From Macrotrachela quadricornifera (Eukaryota > Rotifera > Eurotatoria > Philodinida > Philodinidae), in NCBI GenBank assembly GCA_022393335.1, contig JAJEKB010001195.1:321124-385123 (forward strand): 64,000 bases of DNA, read 5' to 3'. Position 1 is the stretch's first letter, and each line of letters starts with the position of its first letter. The position numbers and the translations under genes are program-made. The notes beneath the pieces were generated by a model, which saw only the letters and a list, made by a program, of their open reading frames with translations, ran no database searches and had not been told where the DNA came from. Shown here in pieces: positions 23,961 through 38,151 of this stretch.

Positions 23961-25105
23961 TATTATATTCTATATTAAAAAAGAAAAGATATTAAAGATA
24001 CATACTGCTCAGATAGATCATTTTACATACTTTTTTCTTTGATATTGCTTTCTTTCAATGATCAACAGTATATTTGTGAATAATACTCATATTCGCTCTC
24101 TATTTATATGTATCTTAGTCGCATTAATACCTAGTATTTTTATTTAGTGTGGGTGTATGTTATTTTTTCTTCTTACAATCAAGGCTTGTCTGGATCATAA
24201 ATGGAATAAATATAGAAATGAATCTCATATATATGACAAACATTTTTATGAATAACATTTAACTATGTTTCGAATCATAAAGAACTCCTTTTGAAAATAA
24301 TCTGATGTTTGTGTATAGGGCACACATAAAAAATAAGAAATTCTTTTTTCTTTGTATGTAATAATATAGTAGAGTCAAACAGTATGAATAATTTAGGTTT
24401 CTTTCTTTTGTTAAGAACATTTGAATAGGTTTATTATCAAAAGAGATTATTCGAATACGTAACTTTTTTTTTATCAAACATTTCATAATTTTACTCGAAT
24501 CATTTGATATATTTCATAGTATTCTTTTTAACTAGTGATTCTCAATCTTTATTTAATTCTTTATCATATTTTCTTTTGAATGATTGCATCCTATTGAAAT
24601 TCAATCATCTTTGCATAATCTCTACTTCTTTATCTATGAATAAACATAAATCGTGTTTCGTTACTTGCTTGAGATTCTTTTATCATCGTTAGTTAATCAT
24701 TGTTTTTAATATTTATTCATTTCAAAAGCATCGTTGTAAACAGGTGTCCCACAAATCTAATCTTTGAGGATTACCATATTTATCATCTTTTGATAGAGCT
24801 TAACTATTAGTTTTCTTTATATTATGATTCATATCCTATAGATAAATACAGCTGTAACATACAATGTTATCTCCACTGATATTTGCTAACCATGATGAAA
24901 TACTGTTATCTTATGATTAATTTATTAGCGGATTAAGAATTTTCCAGTTGCTTTCTAGGTTGGTTCCTCAGTACATGGACATATGAATTAGTATATCGAT
25001 TGATTTTTATGAAAATCTTTTATTTTATACTAGAAAATGCAATTTATATACTATGTTCTAAAAATTTTAAGAATGTTCACCGATTTATTATGAAGACATT
25101 AATTC
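23961..25105. other. AT-rich intergenic DNA, no gene seen
   Basis: This is the 5' flank of the inhibitor gene and the 3' flank of GCAT. No gene, RNA or clear repeat is recognised. Confidence 0.55.
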
Positions 25106-26734
25106 TTATTTGATCACTTTTAATTGTCGTCCAACTTCAGCAAAGGCATCAATACATTGTTTAAGATCAGATTTTGAATGAGCAGCTGATACTTGTACAC
25201 GAATACGAGCACGACCTTTTGGTACCTATAGAGAAAAAAAAAGTTGAAGTTGTAAAAAAATTTTTCGAGAATGTTTACCACAGGATAACTAAATCCAATA
25301 ACATAAATGCCTCGTTTGAGCATTTCATCAGCAAATTGACTTGCTAATCGAGCATCACCAAGCATTACTGGACAAATCGGATGGTTATCACCCAAGATCT
25401 ATATGAAAAAATGAATGATTTCCTTTTTTTGTTTTAAAGTTAATCAATAAATGAATACTTGAAAACCTAATGCTTGCATTGATTCACGAAAATATTTTGC
25501 ATTTTCAAGTACACGACCTGGTAAATTTGTATCACTTTCAATTAAATCAATAGCTTTCATAGCACTAGCTACAATAGGTCTACAAGATTAAAACCAAAAA
25601 AATAATTTAAAAACAAAAGTATTATTACGAACGGTGGAAGTGTATTTGAAAAAAGATATGGTCTTGAACGTTGTCGTAAAAGATCAATAAGAGCTTTTGG
25701 TCCTGTTGTATATCCTCCAGCTGCTCCACCAAGTGCTTTTCCTAATGTTGAATTAATAATATCAATTTTTCCAACCATTCCAAAATGTTCTTCTGTACCA
25801 CGACCTGTTGGTCCAAAAAATCTAATCAAAAAATGAAAAGAGATATTTTAAAATTTTACAATAGAATATATCTTTACCCAGTTGCATGACATTCATCAAC
25901 AAAAACCAATGCATTATATTTATCTGCTAAACGTCGAATATCAGGTAATGGTGCAATTGTTCCATCCATTGAAAAAACTCCATCAGTAGCAATTAATCGA
26001 ATTGTATTTTCATCTTTTTCATTAAAACTTTCTTTTAATTTTGATTCAAGATCAGACATATCCTTATGTTTATAACGTAATCGTTTAGCTTTACATAATC
26101 GAATACCATCAATAATTGATGCATGATTTAATTCATCCTATATTAAATAAATAAATATTCTTAACAAGTTATTTTTATTTTGTTCATATAGATCGAAAAA
26201 AAAGAATATGTTAATTACATACACTAATAATATAATCTTGTTCTTTAAGTAATGTTTCAAATATTCCTGCATTTGCATCAAAACAAGATATATAAAGTAT
26301 AGCATCTTCTCGTTGATGAAATTTTGCAATACGTTGTTCAACTAAATATTTAAATTTTCTTTTTTTTTCTTATATTAAAATAATTTTCATTTACGTTGTT
26401 TATGTAATGTTTGTGTACCACAAATAAATCGTACTGAACTTAAACCAGCACCGTATTCATCAAGTGCATTCTTAGCTGATTTTATAATTTCAGTATTATT
26501 TGCTAAACCCAAATAATTATTTGCACAAAAATTTAGAAGATCATTTTTTGAATTTTCAACTTGAATATGTGAACTTTGACTAGTTGAAATAATTCGTTCA
26601 GATTTCCATGTACCTGCTTGTCGAATAGAATCAAGTTCAGGATTTAAACGTTTATCAATAACTTGTGTTAAAATTGATGCACGACGAATAGATGAATATT
26701 GTATTGGTAGTAAAAAAAAACGTGTCTTAGACAT
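25106..26734 (-). CDS. GCAT: Glycine C-acetyltransferase (2-amino-3-ketobutyrate CoA ligase)
   Basis: Seven exons (26395-26734, 26223-26341, 25878-26137, 25633-25821, 25459-25579, 25279-25398, 25106-25225) encode 422 residues; human is 419. A PLP enzyme of the alpha-oxoamine synthase family that splits 2-amino-3-ketobutyrate with CoA to glycine and acetyl-CoA, the second step of threonine breakdown in mitochondria. The first 30 residues are Arg/Ser-rich without acids, a likely presequence. Landmarks: [45 protein letters not shown], and the PLP lysine K268 in [13 protein letters not shown]. The C-terminal part has [15 protein letters not shown] and [15 protein letters not shown]. The donor after exon 4 reads GTTCGT, which is weak, but this join keeps the family sequence. 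Confidence 0.95.
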
Positions 26735-26868
26735 ATTTTACTTCTTTTCTTTTACTTTTAACTTTACATTCAAAATTAAAATGACTGACTGTTTGAAAAG
26801 TAAAAGTGTTTATTTAACCGAGAGTATATTTATTTAAGATGAAAGAAAAACAGAATATATAAAATGTT

Positions 26869-27321
26869 TCAATTGCACATATCTAACGAACAAAATGTAA
26901 AGCAATCGAGGCCATAAGTGCGTTTTACGCATCCATTACCACTATCTTCAATCATTTCTTTCATTAATTTATATTCACTTGTATCAGTCGATATACAATC
27001 ACGTTGTATTCCAACTTTACCCTCTATATAAAAAAAACAATAAGAAATCATAATATAATTTTCAAAACGAAAAAACAACAATTTACTTGTACGATCAAAC
27101 CATGTGTAGCAGAGATCATTATCATTTGAACACTTACGAATTTCAACATTTTCTCCTAATATACAACCTTTATCATCCTTTGAACATGTTTTACATTGAA
27201 GAGCATAGGCTAAAACAATAATCTTTAATCAAAATTTCACAGAAAACTATCACTTACTTATTTGTAATAGATAGATAAGGAGAAGTCCATGAAATACAAA
27301 ATATTGTTTTGTTAAAACCAT
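26869..27321 (-). CDS. Small secreted Ly6/uPAR-like cysteine-rich protein
   Basis: Three exons (27258-27321, 27087-27209, 26869-27023) join in frame to 113 residues. The start MVLTKQYFVFHGLLLIYLLQ is a clear signal peptide. The mature part opens with LQCKTC, has further cysteines in GCILGEN, RKCSND, DLCYTWF, RDCIST and NGCVKR, and ends CFTFCSLDMCN. The opening CxxC and the closing C-N are the hallmarks of the three-finger (Ly6/uPAR) fold. Where most members have adjacent cysteines before the last loop, this one has C-F-T-F-C. No GPI tail is seen after the final Asn, so it is probably freely secreted. Function unknown. The alternative is an unrelated lineage-specific cysteine-rich protein. Confidence 0.72.
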
Positions 27322-29075
27322 TTATACTAAATTTTAATTTAGAAATGTTCTATTCAGTAAGAATAGGTTTTATATATGCATTTATATATGCTTGATGTTT
27401 TCTAATAAATGAATTTTTCTAGGTTTATTTCATAATATTATATTAGAAGACTAATAGTTTCACCAGATGTCAAACTAAAGAAAGAAAGAGAAAGAATGAA
27501 TCTTTCTACCTGCATAATAGATGAGAAAAAAAAACCTTATAAATAAATTCATATTCTTCATGACTTTTATCGACTAGTAATCATTCATTTATTATTCATC
27601 TATGAAAAAAATAATTACTTTAATTATAAAAAAATTCATGTGTTTACTTTTTTTTGTTCCTTCGATAAAAACGAGATTAATCTCGAATGGTTAAATTTAG
27701 AAAAAAGTAATTGTAACCAAGAAAAAAGTTAGAAAACTTCATCGATTTCTTCGATCATTTGTCAACATTTATAAATTTTATCAATTATGCCATCATGAAG
27801 ATTGGATAAAAAAAAATCTTCATATAGGTTTAGTACAAGAGAGAAAAATCTCTTTCCGCCTTTGATGATTATATCTATCAAAATAACACAGCTAGCAGAA
27901 ATATGACAATCGTTTATTTTATATATTCAATACATGATATTTGTGCTTATATTAAAATGTATAGAATAATCTTTCATATAGCATTTTGTTCGTTTGTCAA
28001 CAACTATAGAATTTGATTTTCTAAAATCGTTTTCTCAAGTTATTGATGACCAATCGTTTATCATAATTATTCGATTTTCTCGCTTTGACAGTTTTGACTT
28101 TTTCCTGTTTTTTGTCAATCAATATTCATTTCGTTATATATGACGCTCTTAATACAATCCGTCGTGAATCAATTTCTCGTATAATAACAGAGACGATTTG
28201 ATATTCAAGAACATTTTTTTTTCCAAATGTCTTAGTTTTGACACATTGATTTAAGAGTACTTTTTGAGAGTTTTTTTGACATTACTTTTTATAGCTACCA
28301 AATAAATTCTTCTAGATTTTTTCGTATTATTGCTAATAAAAGATGAATTTGTTCATCAATACTGAGAATTAAAACAAAGTTTTCATTTCATGAAAAACAT
28401 TGATGGATGTTCGGTTGTTTTTTTGATTAAAAAAGTATTTAATTCAAATAATTCGATTAAAATATGAAAAACTAAAATAAAAGATTACTCGAAAGAATAT
28501 TTTGCATATCATTGATCAAGAGTATTGTGACTCAAAATAATACTCAAAAGTACAAGAAAAAGAATTTAATTTGTAGCAATATTGAAAGAAAATCGCAAGA
28601 ACGGCTTCATTCATAAATAATCGCAGACAACGAAGAAAATTTATATTCAACGAATTCATATAAATTTCCCATTGGATCATCAATGATTCTTTCTTTTATT
28701 AAATCTTTTCTTAAAAATATTTATTGTCTTTTTCCATAGAGACATATTTCTATGACTGGATTAATCTTCTTTATCTTGTTTTATTAGATTTTTTTTTCTT
28801 CTTCTTAAATCTTAATGTCAAACATATATTTATATAATTAGTCATTAAGAGAAAATCTGTTCTTTTTGCCTTCATACAATTTTTTTTACACAATACATAC
28901 GAAAAAGCATAAACATGCATGAAATCTATACAAAAATCTGTTCTGTTTTATTTGTTTGTCGCACACAGGCAAAAGAAAAAAGATTTTTTCGACATGAGAA
29001 AAATGAGAACAAAACAAAATATATATATATAGCAGAGAAACAACGAAAAAAAAAGAAGATAATTCCATGGTATTG
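27322..29075. other. AT-rich intergenic DNA, no gene seen
   Basis: This is the 5' flank of the Ly6-like gene and the 3' flank of the RhoGEF gene. Nothing else is recognised. Confidence 0.55.
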
Positions 29076-32000
29076 TTACACTTCTCTAAAATAAACAAAA
29101 TTTATTAAAATAAAATAAAATAAAATACAACTTACGTTGCATCGAGTGTAGTATTTAATAATAAATGACTTCGAATATCAAGTAATTTTCTTGTTGTTAA
29201 TGGATCTTTTCGATATGCTATATAATTCGGTGGTACACTATCATTTGATGGTGGTGGTGTTGTTGTTGTTGTTGTTGATTTCATCGAAATTAAGTTGTTC
29301 GTTCGATGATTTAATGAAGATTGAAGAGAATTTGCTGATGTTATGACATGATTATCTGACTGGTGATTATTATTAATAATTGTCGATTGAATAGTATTTT
29401 CATCAACATCTAAATCGTTCTCATTATCATCAGAAAGATCAACACGTGCTTCTGTATGATCACTGTCATCGTCATCATTATTATCATAATTATTATTATT
29501 AATGATTGGATGAATATTTGAATCATTATTAAGAATAATTTCATTTTGATCACCTAATAAGAGATCATCTGTACGTGTTAATTCATCCGATCGATTTAAA
29601 TTATTCACCGGTATTTTAATAATTCGTGTTGATGATGATAAATATTTTGCTATATTAGAAAAATCATTATTACATTGATTATTATCATAATCACTTTCAT
29701 TTCCACTTCCACCAAATGATGACATTATCATATTATTATCATCAGATGATACAACTGTTCGTCGAATTGGAATTGCTGTTGAAGTATTATTAGTAGATTT
29801 CGATGAATCATAAACAACAGTATGTGTTGAAGCACGAAGATCATTATCATCAAAGATTCTATGTCGACGAAAAGGTTGTTGTTGTTGTGCAAGACCAGAA
29901 CGTTGATGATTATGAGTTTGATTACGTTTTTTTACACTTGCATATGGTGTTCGACGTAATGATAATTCAGGTGATGATATATGAGTATTAATAGGTGAAG
30001 TTGGTTCTAAAAAAAAAAAAGAATTTATGTTAAATAATCAATTGAAAAAGACAAATAAAGATAATATTTGACATACCAATTATTGTTTGATTATTTGATG
30101 ATGTAATCGTATTTGAACTTGATGATGATAGTCTATTGACTAGATGTTGACTATTTATATTATTGATCATATCACCATTAATTAAATCATTTGAATTAAT
30201 AAAAGCAGATGTTGTTTGTTCTTGTGTTGATATAGAATTTGTTAAATGTTCATGATCATCTGTACCAACAACTGTTGATGATGAACTTTTTCCATCAAAT
30301 TCATCAAGTTCATCAGTTAAATCATCATTTTTATTTGTTGTTGATGATATAATAGCTGGTATTGATGATGATGTTGTTGTTGTTATAGATGATTCTTCAT
30401 CAGCACTAAATAAAAATGAACCAGTTGAACTAACACCACTTGAACTATGTACACTACGAAATGAATTTGTATTGCTTAATTCATTATTTGGTATTGTTGT
30501 TGAATCATTTTTATTAATTGGTTCATTATTCCATGACATACGTTTAATAATTGCTGTTGATGGTGTTGATTTTATTGATGATGGATTGATTGATGATGAT
30601 GATGATGATGGATTTGTTCCATGTGTACCTGTACCATCAGCTGTAAAATATCGACCATAATTTTTATGATCACTACGAGAATTTCGTCGAGTTTGTTCAA
30701 CTATTTTAAATACATCGGACTCAATTTTTGATGAACGTCGATTAGATTCTGTTGAATAATTAACAATAGGTTCGTCAGTTGATGAACTATCAATAGATGT
30801 AACATCAAATTTAACTGCAGGTAAATCAAGTGATGTTTCAGATGTTGATGATAGACTTGGCAATGATTGATGTATAGTAGATGAAACTGAATTTGAACAT
30901 GGTAATGTTGTTGCTGTTGGTATTGTTGTTGTTGTTGTCGTTGTTGATGATGATGTTGATAATGGTGAATTAGAATTTATTGTTGAATGATTATGTGCAT
31001 TTTGTAATTTCATTTTTGATTCTTCCATTAATAATTGAAAATTTGTTTTTGTTGTTCGAATATTTTCAATCCATTGTTTACTTAAATTTGTTTGAAATAA
31101 ATAACCACATTCAATTAAATTATATTCAGAAAAAACTAATGCAACAAATGAAGCCTAAATTAAAAGAAGAAAAAGAATTATTTAAAAAAAAATTTCTTTT
31201 TTGTTTTTGTGTTTTATTATTTACAGTATTTGGTTCATTATAACTACTACTACTTCCACCTCCACGTCGATCATATTCTCGAACATCCATTCTATCAATA
31301 CGTATTGGTGATTTAAGAATTTTATTTAATGTAGTTGGTGAACCACGATTAAATTGTCCATCAGTACTTATAGATGTTAATGATGATGATGTTGATGATG
31401 AAGGATTTGTTGTACCACTTCGTTTACCACCTTTTGTAATAAGAAACATATCTGTAAATAAATAACAATAAACATCTTGACTATTTTTTGCATCCTTCAT
31501 TTTCATCGGTCCTTGTTGAATAATCTGACGTCGATAACCTCGAACAAATAATGGCATATCACGAAGAAGATCCAATCGATGAGAAAATGAATCACGATAA
31601 TATTCTTGAAGTATCTAATTTAAAAGATAAATTTTTTTTTTCATTTTTTCTTTTTATCATAAAAAAAGAGATTGAAGAAATACACACGGAAGTGATTTCA
31701 GGCGGTGCAGAAACATTTTCAAATGGACCAATACGATCACTTATCTGACGCACACGTTCTTCTTGTTCTTGACTGTGCAATTTTGAATTGACTCGATTAA
31801 CAAACGTAGCTACTTTTTGGATCTAAAGAAATATATATATATATATTTCAGATCTATTTATACATATATATAAATTAAGATATCATAGAAAAGAAGATGA
31901 AAAATAAAAGCCATATGCATATGTATAAATATTTATCTTTTACATGGGAAAAAACCATATAGTTTTTCCGTATTATTTACAAGTGTTCCAAAGAAGAGAA

Positions 32001-33062
32001 AAATATTAATTTATTTTTTCTATATATCATCGAATACAATTCTCAAACTGACGTCAATAGATATATTTACCATTTCATGTAGATCATTTCGTTGTTGATT
32101 ATCTTGTGTTCTTTTTTGTATAGCTTCAAGCAATAGTTTATATTGTGTAAGACGTTGTAATGGTTTAATAGTTAGATCAGGAAATGATAAGCGATTAGTA
32201 AAATTAGCTTCTATCCACTAAATAGAGATAAAAAAGATATTTGAAGAAATATATATATATATATCTATATCGATTTGTTTTTCTTACCGTAATTAAATAT
32301 TGAAATAGATCATCTTTGGCAAGTTTTTGTTTAAAATATTCTGCACTTGTTTTTTGATCAAGTACATAATGAAGATATGTTTTGAAATACATATCAAACT
32401 AAAAAGATATTACCAAATGTACTCTATATATATATATATATATTACTTTTCGCCTTAAGAGAGAAAGAGTTAAATAGGACAATATCTCAATACGCGTAGG
32501 TTGATACTCGTAGACTAAATAACAATAATACTAATCTAAGAGATGACATTCTGTCTATAGATACTGTTTTTCTTCTTTTACTATTGATTGACATTTTTTC
32601 ATTATAATGATAAAGAGAAAAAAAAGAAAATATAAAACTTACTTTAAGAAAACCATGTTTAAGATCAGATGGATTCATTGCACAACCAGTTTGTTCAAGT
32701 TTTATTTTAATTGGTAATAATACATCTTTCCAAAATGATAAATTTGATTTAAGTACTTCTTTTATATTTGAAAATAATTTATCCATATCAATATCACTTA
32801 AAAGACCATCACGTTGAGATGATTTTAATATCATAACACTTGTCATAAATATATCAGTCATAGTTAAAATCTGACGTATATAAGATACTTCAGTTGAAAG
32901 CATTTCATAGATCGCTTCTTGTTGAAGTTTGATCGATTCCGACATGAGCTAGAAAAGACCAAGTGATGACATATGTATATATGTATAAAAAAAAAAGAAA
33001 AGAAAACGACAAGAAAAAAAAGCGAGATAAGACAAGTTTTCGTCACTTCCCCTTGATGGGTC

Positions 33063-33099
<37 letters not shown>

Positions 33100-36000
33100 T
33101 ATATATAGAAAGATAAATCGAGTGTAGATAGATATCAAAGAGAATAAATGAAAAGAGTTCAGGGCCTGACTTACTGATTTTGCTTGTTCGTTTAAAAATG
33201 GTTGCCATTCTTTTTCAATTTTTAAATCACGTTCATCAATTTGGAATTGATAATTTTGCAATTGAGCTAATTTTGGTAAGCCATGTAATAGCCATTCATC
33301 ACATTTACGACGAACAAATGCTAAATTACTTTCTGGTCGTTCATTTGAATCACTGCCATCCTAAAGAGAAAAAAAACAGAAAATATTAAAAATTAATCAA
33401 ATAAAAACTATTCTAATTCATTGAAAATTTTAAAAGAAAACGAAAACAATTTAGTACCGAATTAATTAATCCACTTCCTCCTCCACCTCCTGTTAATCCT
33501 ATTCCTCCATTGATTCCTGAAGAGGATAATGATGAATTATCATTATTAGATGATATTGAAGGTATTGTATTTTGTCTTAAAAGACGACTTGCTGCACGTT
33601 GCCAACGACGTGCAGTTTCTTTGTGTGCTACTTGATTTTGATGATTGACAGATGATGCTTCTAGTGCACGCCATAATGTAGCTGTATCATAAGTTGTGAT
33701 CGAATTTGCCTTTGATATACGTCGATTCATTATTGACACCACTCGTGCTGCGCGACAATTGTTGAATCGTAATGATATGACCAAATAACAAAGGATGAAA
33801 GAAGAATAAAAGAAGAGGGAATAGGAGAAAGACAGAGGGAAGGAAATGGTTAATAGAACGACGTGGAAATCCGCCTTGTGTATTTTTTTGCCACTCTTTC
33901 TCTCTCTCCCTCTCTCTCTCGATGTTTTCTCGCTTCCTCCTATAAGAAGAAAATATCGAACATTCTTCTCTTTGCTGTTCTGATTATGAGATAGATGTCG
34001 ATAGGACTATTAATTTTTGTTTTTGCCACTAGCCCATCATACGTCGAATACTTATTTGTGACAGGGAGGAGGGTATGGAATGGTACTACATATTTACAGA
34101 AAAAGAACCAGCGAACTAGTAATTTAATCCACTAGTTCATTTCCTTTTATATCCGTTAGTCTTATTACTTTACTTAAAAAATACTCATATACTTAGTCAT
34201 ACAAAATAACAAAATAATATTTTCTCCTTTTTTATTAGATTAATGATATTAAGAATATGATTGATTGATTAGTTGATCACTTACAGTAACATAAAGTACA
34301 TAATATCTAGGGTTTAAAGTTCGCCAAAATGATAAAATTGGTGATATTGTTGATGTTCTTAATTTATAATAATTAGGTAACGATGTATGATGAGATTTAT
34401 CAAACATTGTTAATAAAAATTCTTTTTTTTTTTCAGTGTGGACTCAAATAGATATAGATATAAAAGAAGATTTTTCAACGAATAGAATGTATGACTTTTT
34501 TGTGTTATTTTATAACTGATAAGAATTCTTCGACTTCGTTCGTTTTTTGTTAAACAAATAGATGTAACAAATGAAAAAAATGACTCATAAGTATTCGTTT
34601 TACTTTACAGAAAAAAAAAATAAATAAAGATCTTTTTTTTTATATATTTTTAACATTAAAATTATGAAAAAAAATTAATTAAAATGTCATGTTAAACTGA
34701 GTTTTACAAATATACAAAACAATTCTATGCATGCTTTGTTAGATCTCATGAGACTACGACAATATACATAGTTTTTCCTGTATGCACGCAATCAATTGTT
34801 CATTTACAAGATTTGTCCTATTTTCAAACAAAAGAAAATAATGTATCTAATGAAATGGATAATAAAGAACAATAATTCTAATACTTTGTTTTCTCTTATT
34901 TTTTATATAAACATAATTATGAAATAAGAATTAGCGGTCAAATTGACATAGGTATAATATATCTTACTCGTGTAAAAATGCTGCTAGTAAAAAGACCAGA
35001 TCGAATTGTTTTGCCTGATTTTGTATGTTGTTGTGAATTTGATGATTTTAATTCTTGATTATAATTACTATTTGAAACATTGGTCGCTATTATATCATCA
35101 TTGTCTAACACCATGCATTGAGTTGATAAACGTTTTGATGTGGCTGATGCCGATTTTGAAGTCTAAGAAAAAATATAAAAAAAAAATATAGCCGAGATAT
35201 ATCTTTTTTTTTTCTATGCTAAGAAAACAACAAACAGATCTCGATAATAATAACAGATGAAAATCATTAGAGATGCGTAGGCTTGTTTTTATAATTATGA
35301 TGGGTAAGAAAAAGAAAAAAATGCGAATATATAAAAAAAATAAAAAATATCGTTTAGATAAACGACAATATGAAATTATTGTAGATTATTTAATGAGTAA
35401 ATAAAATCGTTCTACCATAAATCCAAAATATTATTATCGAAAATAATTCCTATATTGACGAGTTAGTACATCGCAAATGAAGCCAATCATCAGACTTCTA
35501 TACTCATAAAAATAAAAAATAGATGAAAACAACTCAAATATATATATATATATATATATATTTATTGACAAAATGCAGTAATAGAGTCTTATTCTTTAGT
35601 TAATGCAGATAATAAAAAGAAAACAAGAATCAGATTCGAGTTGTATGCATTAATATGAAAATTGAGACTAGACATTGCCTTATTGTCTATATACCATGAG
35701 TAGAAGGTCGTACTTTTTCTTTTAGTATTATAGAGAAAAAAAAACTAACAATATGATACCAATCGTACACAATGATTAACGTACTTTAGGGTATTCGCTT
35801 GTCGTGTTTTTTTCTTCTTGATTGGAACGATGACAAACAGGTGTTTTGTCATATCCCTCGATTGTCTTTTCTTAAAGGAAGCAAAAAAAACTGCTGTCAA
35901 GTGTTTATCTATCACTTCATAGAAATGTCTACATCATTTTATTGATAATGGATTAGTTTTAGTATATATTGAGATATAATAGTGATGTTAATTTCATCTA

Positions 36001-38120
36001 ACTTACTGCTGTTAAAATTGCTGAACCAGTTGAATTTCTTTTTTCATTTCTTTCTTTTCCAGCCGATGTTTTCGCAAGTGCTCGATTATTAATACGTGAA
36101 CATGATGGTAAAGCAGATTCTTTTTCTAAATAAAAGAAAAACAAGAAATTTAATTAATAAACTAAAGAAAAAAAAATATTTTTTTTTTTTAGTAAAGAAA
36201 GAAAAAAAAAGAAAGGAGACCATTTTGTTTCAATTTATATGATATTGCAGCAGATGTAGTCGATGGTGGTCCACTTGCACAGATTGTCTGCTCATCACCA
36301 CTTGATGATAAAAAAGCTACATCATCACAACTGACGCTCTTTTGCTTAAGTAAACAAGCAGCAACCATTGATCCAGTTATTTCTTTTGTGTTTATTATAT
36401 TTGGATCATCAGATAAACCATTTTTTCTTGTTCGTTGTTGATTTTGAATAGGTAAAACATGTAAATCTTCATTTGATGATGATCCAGGTGGAGAATCAAC
36501 TTCTGTTAATGCACAATTCCAAACAAATGTGAATGTTGATGTTGCTGAATTTGTTGTTGTTGTTGATGATGTTGGTGATGGTGATGGTATATACGGTAAA
36601 TGATCACTACTATTCGAACAACATGATTTACGACGATATTTCAATACATCCGATAACTGTCGACATATAGATAAACGACGAAGAGGTGATACAAGTGGTG
36701 GATGAGAAGCAGCTGATGCTATTCCTTCATTGGACATCGTAATTCAAATGAATGAATAGATGCAATAATGAATATTCCCCTCTTCTTCTTCTTCGTTTTT
36801 TTTTTTTTGATAGACAATTCATTCACAATAGAGTTAAAGACAAAGAATAAACGATGCAATCTCTTATTCTTTTCCTCCTGCTTAGTTTTTTTTTTTTTTA
36901 CAATGAATGAGAGAATATGTACGCCGGAGGGGTGACAATCACTAGTAGAAGACGAGAAATCGTATACATATATATATATATAAATTCGATAGAGAGAAAA
37001 AAGAAATTATGTAACTTCGTCAACCAGTAAATGTGACAATAACAACAACAATGACATTATTAATAACAACTAACTTTTTCTTTTTTTACTAAGTTAGATT
37101 TTATATAGACATATATGAGTAATAAATTAGTTCAAATTCTGTTTTTGATTTCTATTTTAATAGATAGACTAATTAAATTTCCAGAAATGTTTTCTGTTTC
37201 AACGAGCAATAAAAGCAATGAGACATTAAGATTTCTTTAACTGTTGCATCATACATTGTATGTATATATATATATATATATGGGTATTTCGAGAGCATGC
37301 AACAAGTGATTTTGAAGAGAAAGAAGAAAGAAACAAAAGAGGTTTTAGCGTTAATTAGAAAGAAAGAAAAAAAAAGAAACGAAAAGGAAAAGAAAAAAAA
37401 AGAAAACAAATTATATAATCAAACTATCAATTCTTTTTTTTATACCTGTAACGATAAGATCATCCAATAGAAGATGTTTGACAGGTTGATCCAAGGACAA
37501 TGGTAAAGTAGGTGCGCTTCGTAGACAAATATTACATGTTTCTATGGTAAGACGATGTTTTTCAAATAATTTTAATAAGATTTCTCTAAATAAATATAAA
37601 AGAAAAAGTTTTAATTTGATTTTTCTTTCTATTTATCTATTTTTCTTTACTTTAATGTAGTATTTTCAGATGTATTAGAATATTTCAGTCGTTCTTTAAA
37701 ATTTTGTCCATTAACATTATTAAAATAGATGTAAGTTCCATCCTAAAATAAGAAAATATAAAATCCCCAATTAGTCTCAAGGTCAAATATTTCTCACATA
37801 TCGACTATATTCAAATTGCATTACTAGTTGTTATTAGATCTATTGAAATCCTCTTTTCTTTCGAATAATTTTTTTTGTCTACTCAAACAATACGTAAAGA
37901 TATATCTTTAATTTGTCCTTCCGAATAAACAACTCTCCGAATAAAAGTCAATTCAATTTGAAGGTTTTATATATAAGAAAGAAGAAAAAAAAAGAAAATC
38001 TCAAATACAATAACCTTGATTTAATAATCTAACTTACTGTTGTTGGTAGATTTTCTTCCGATAAAGCATGCTTTCGTTGATCAAGAAGATTTAGAAGTGT
38101 CGATTCATTATTAGTTGATG

Positions 38121-38151
<31 letters not shown>

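Noticed and set aside
29132..29135. TAA at the end of the large RhoGEF exon taken as the gene's stop
   Set aside because: It lies inside a strong GTAAGT donor, and splicing to 29085 restores the conserved PLEKHG5 tail.
29803..31243. Plus-strand frames opposite RhoGEF exons
   Set aside because: Antisense shadows of Ser/Thr/Asn-rich coding sequence.
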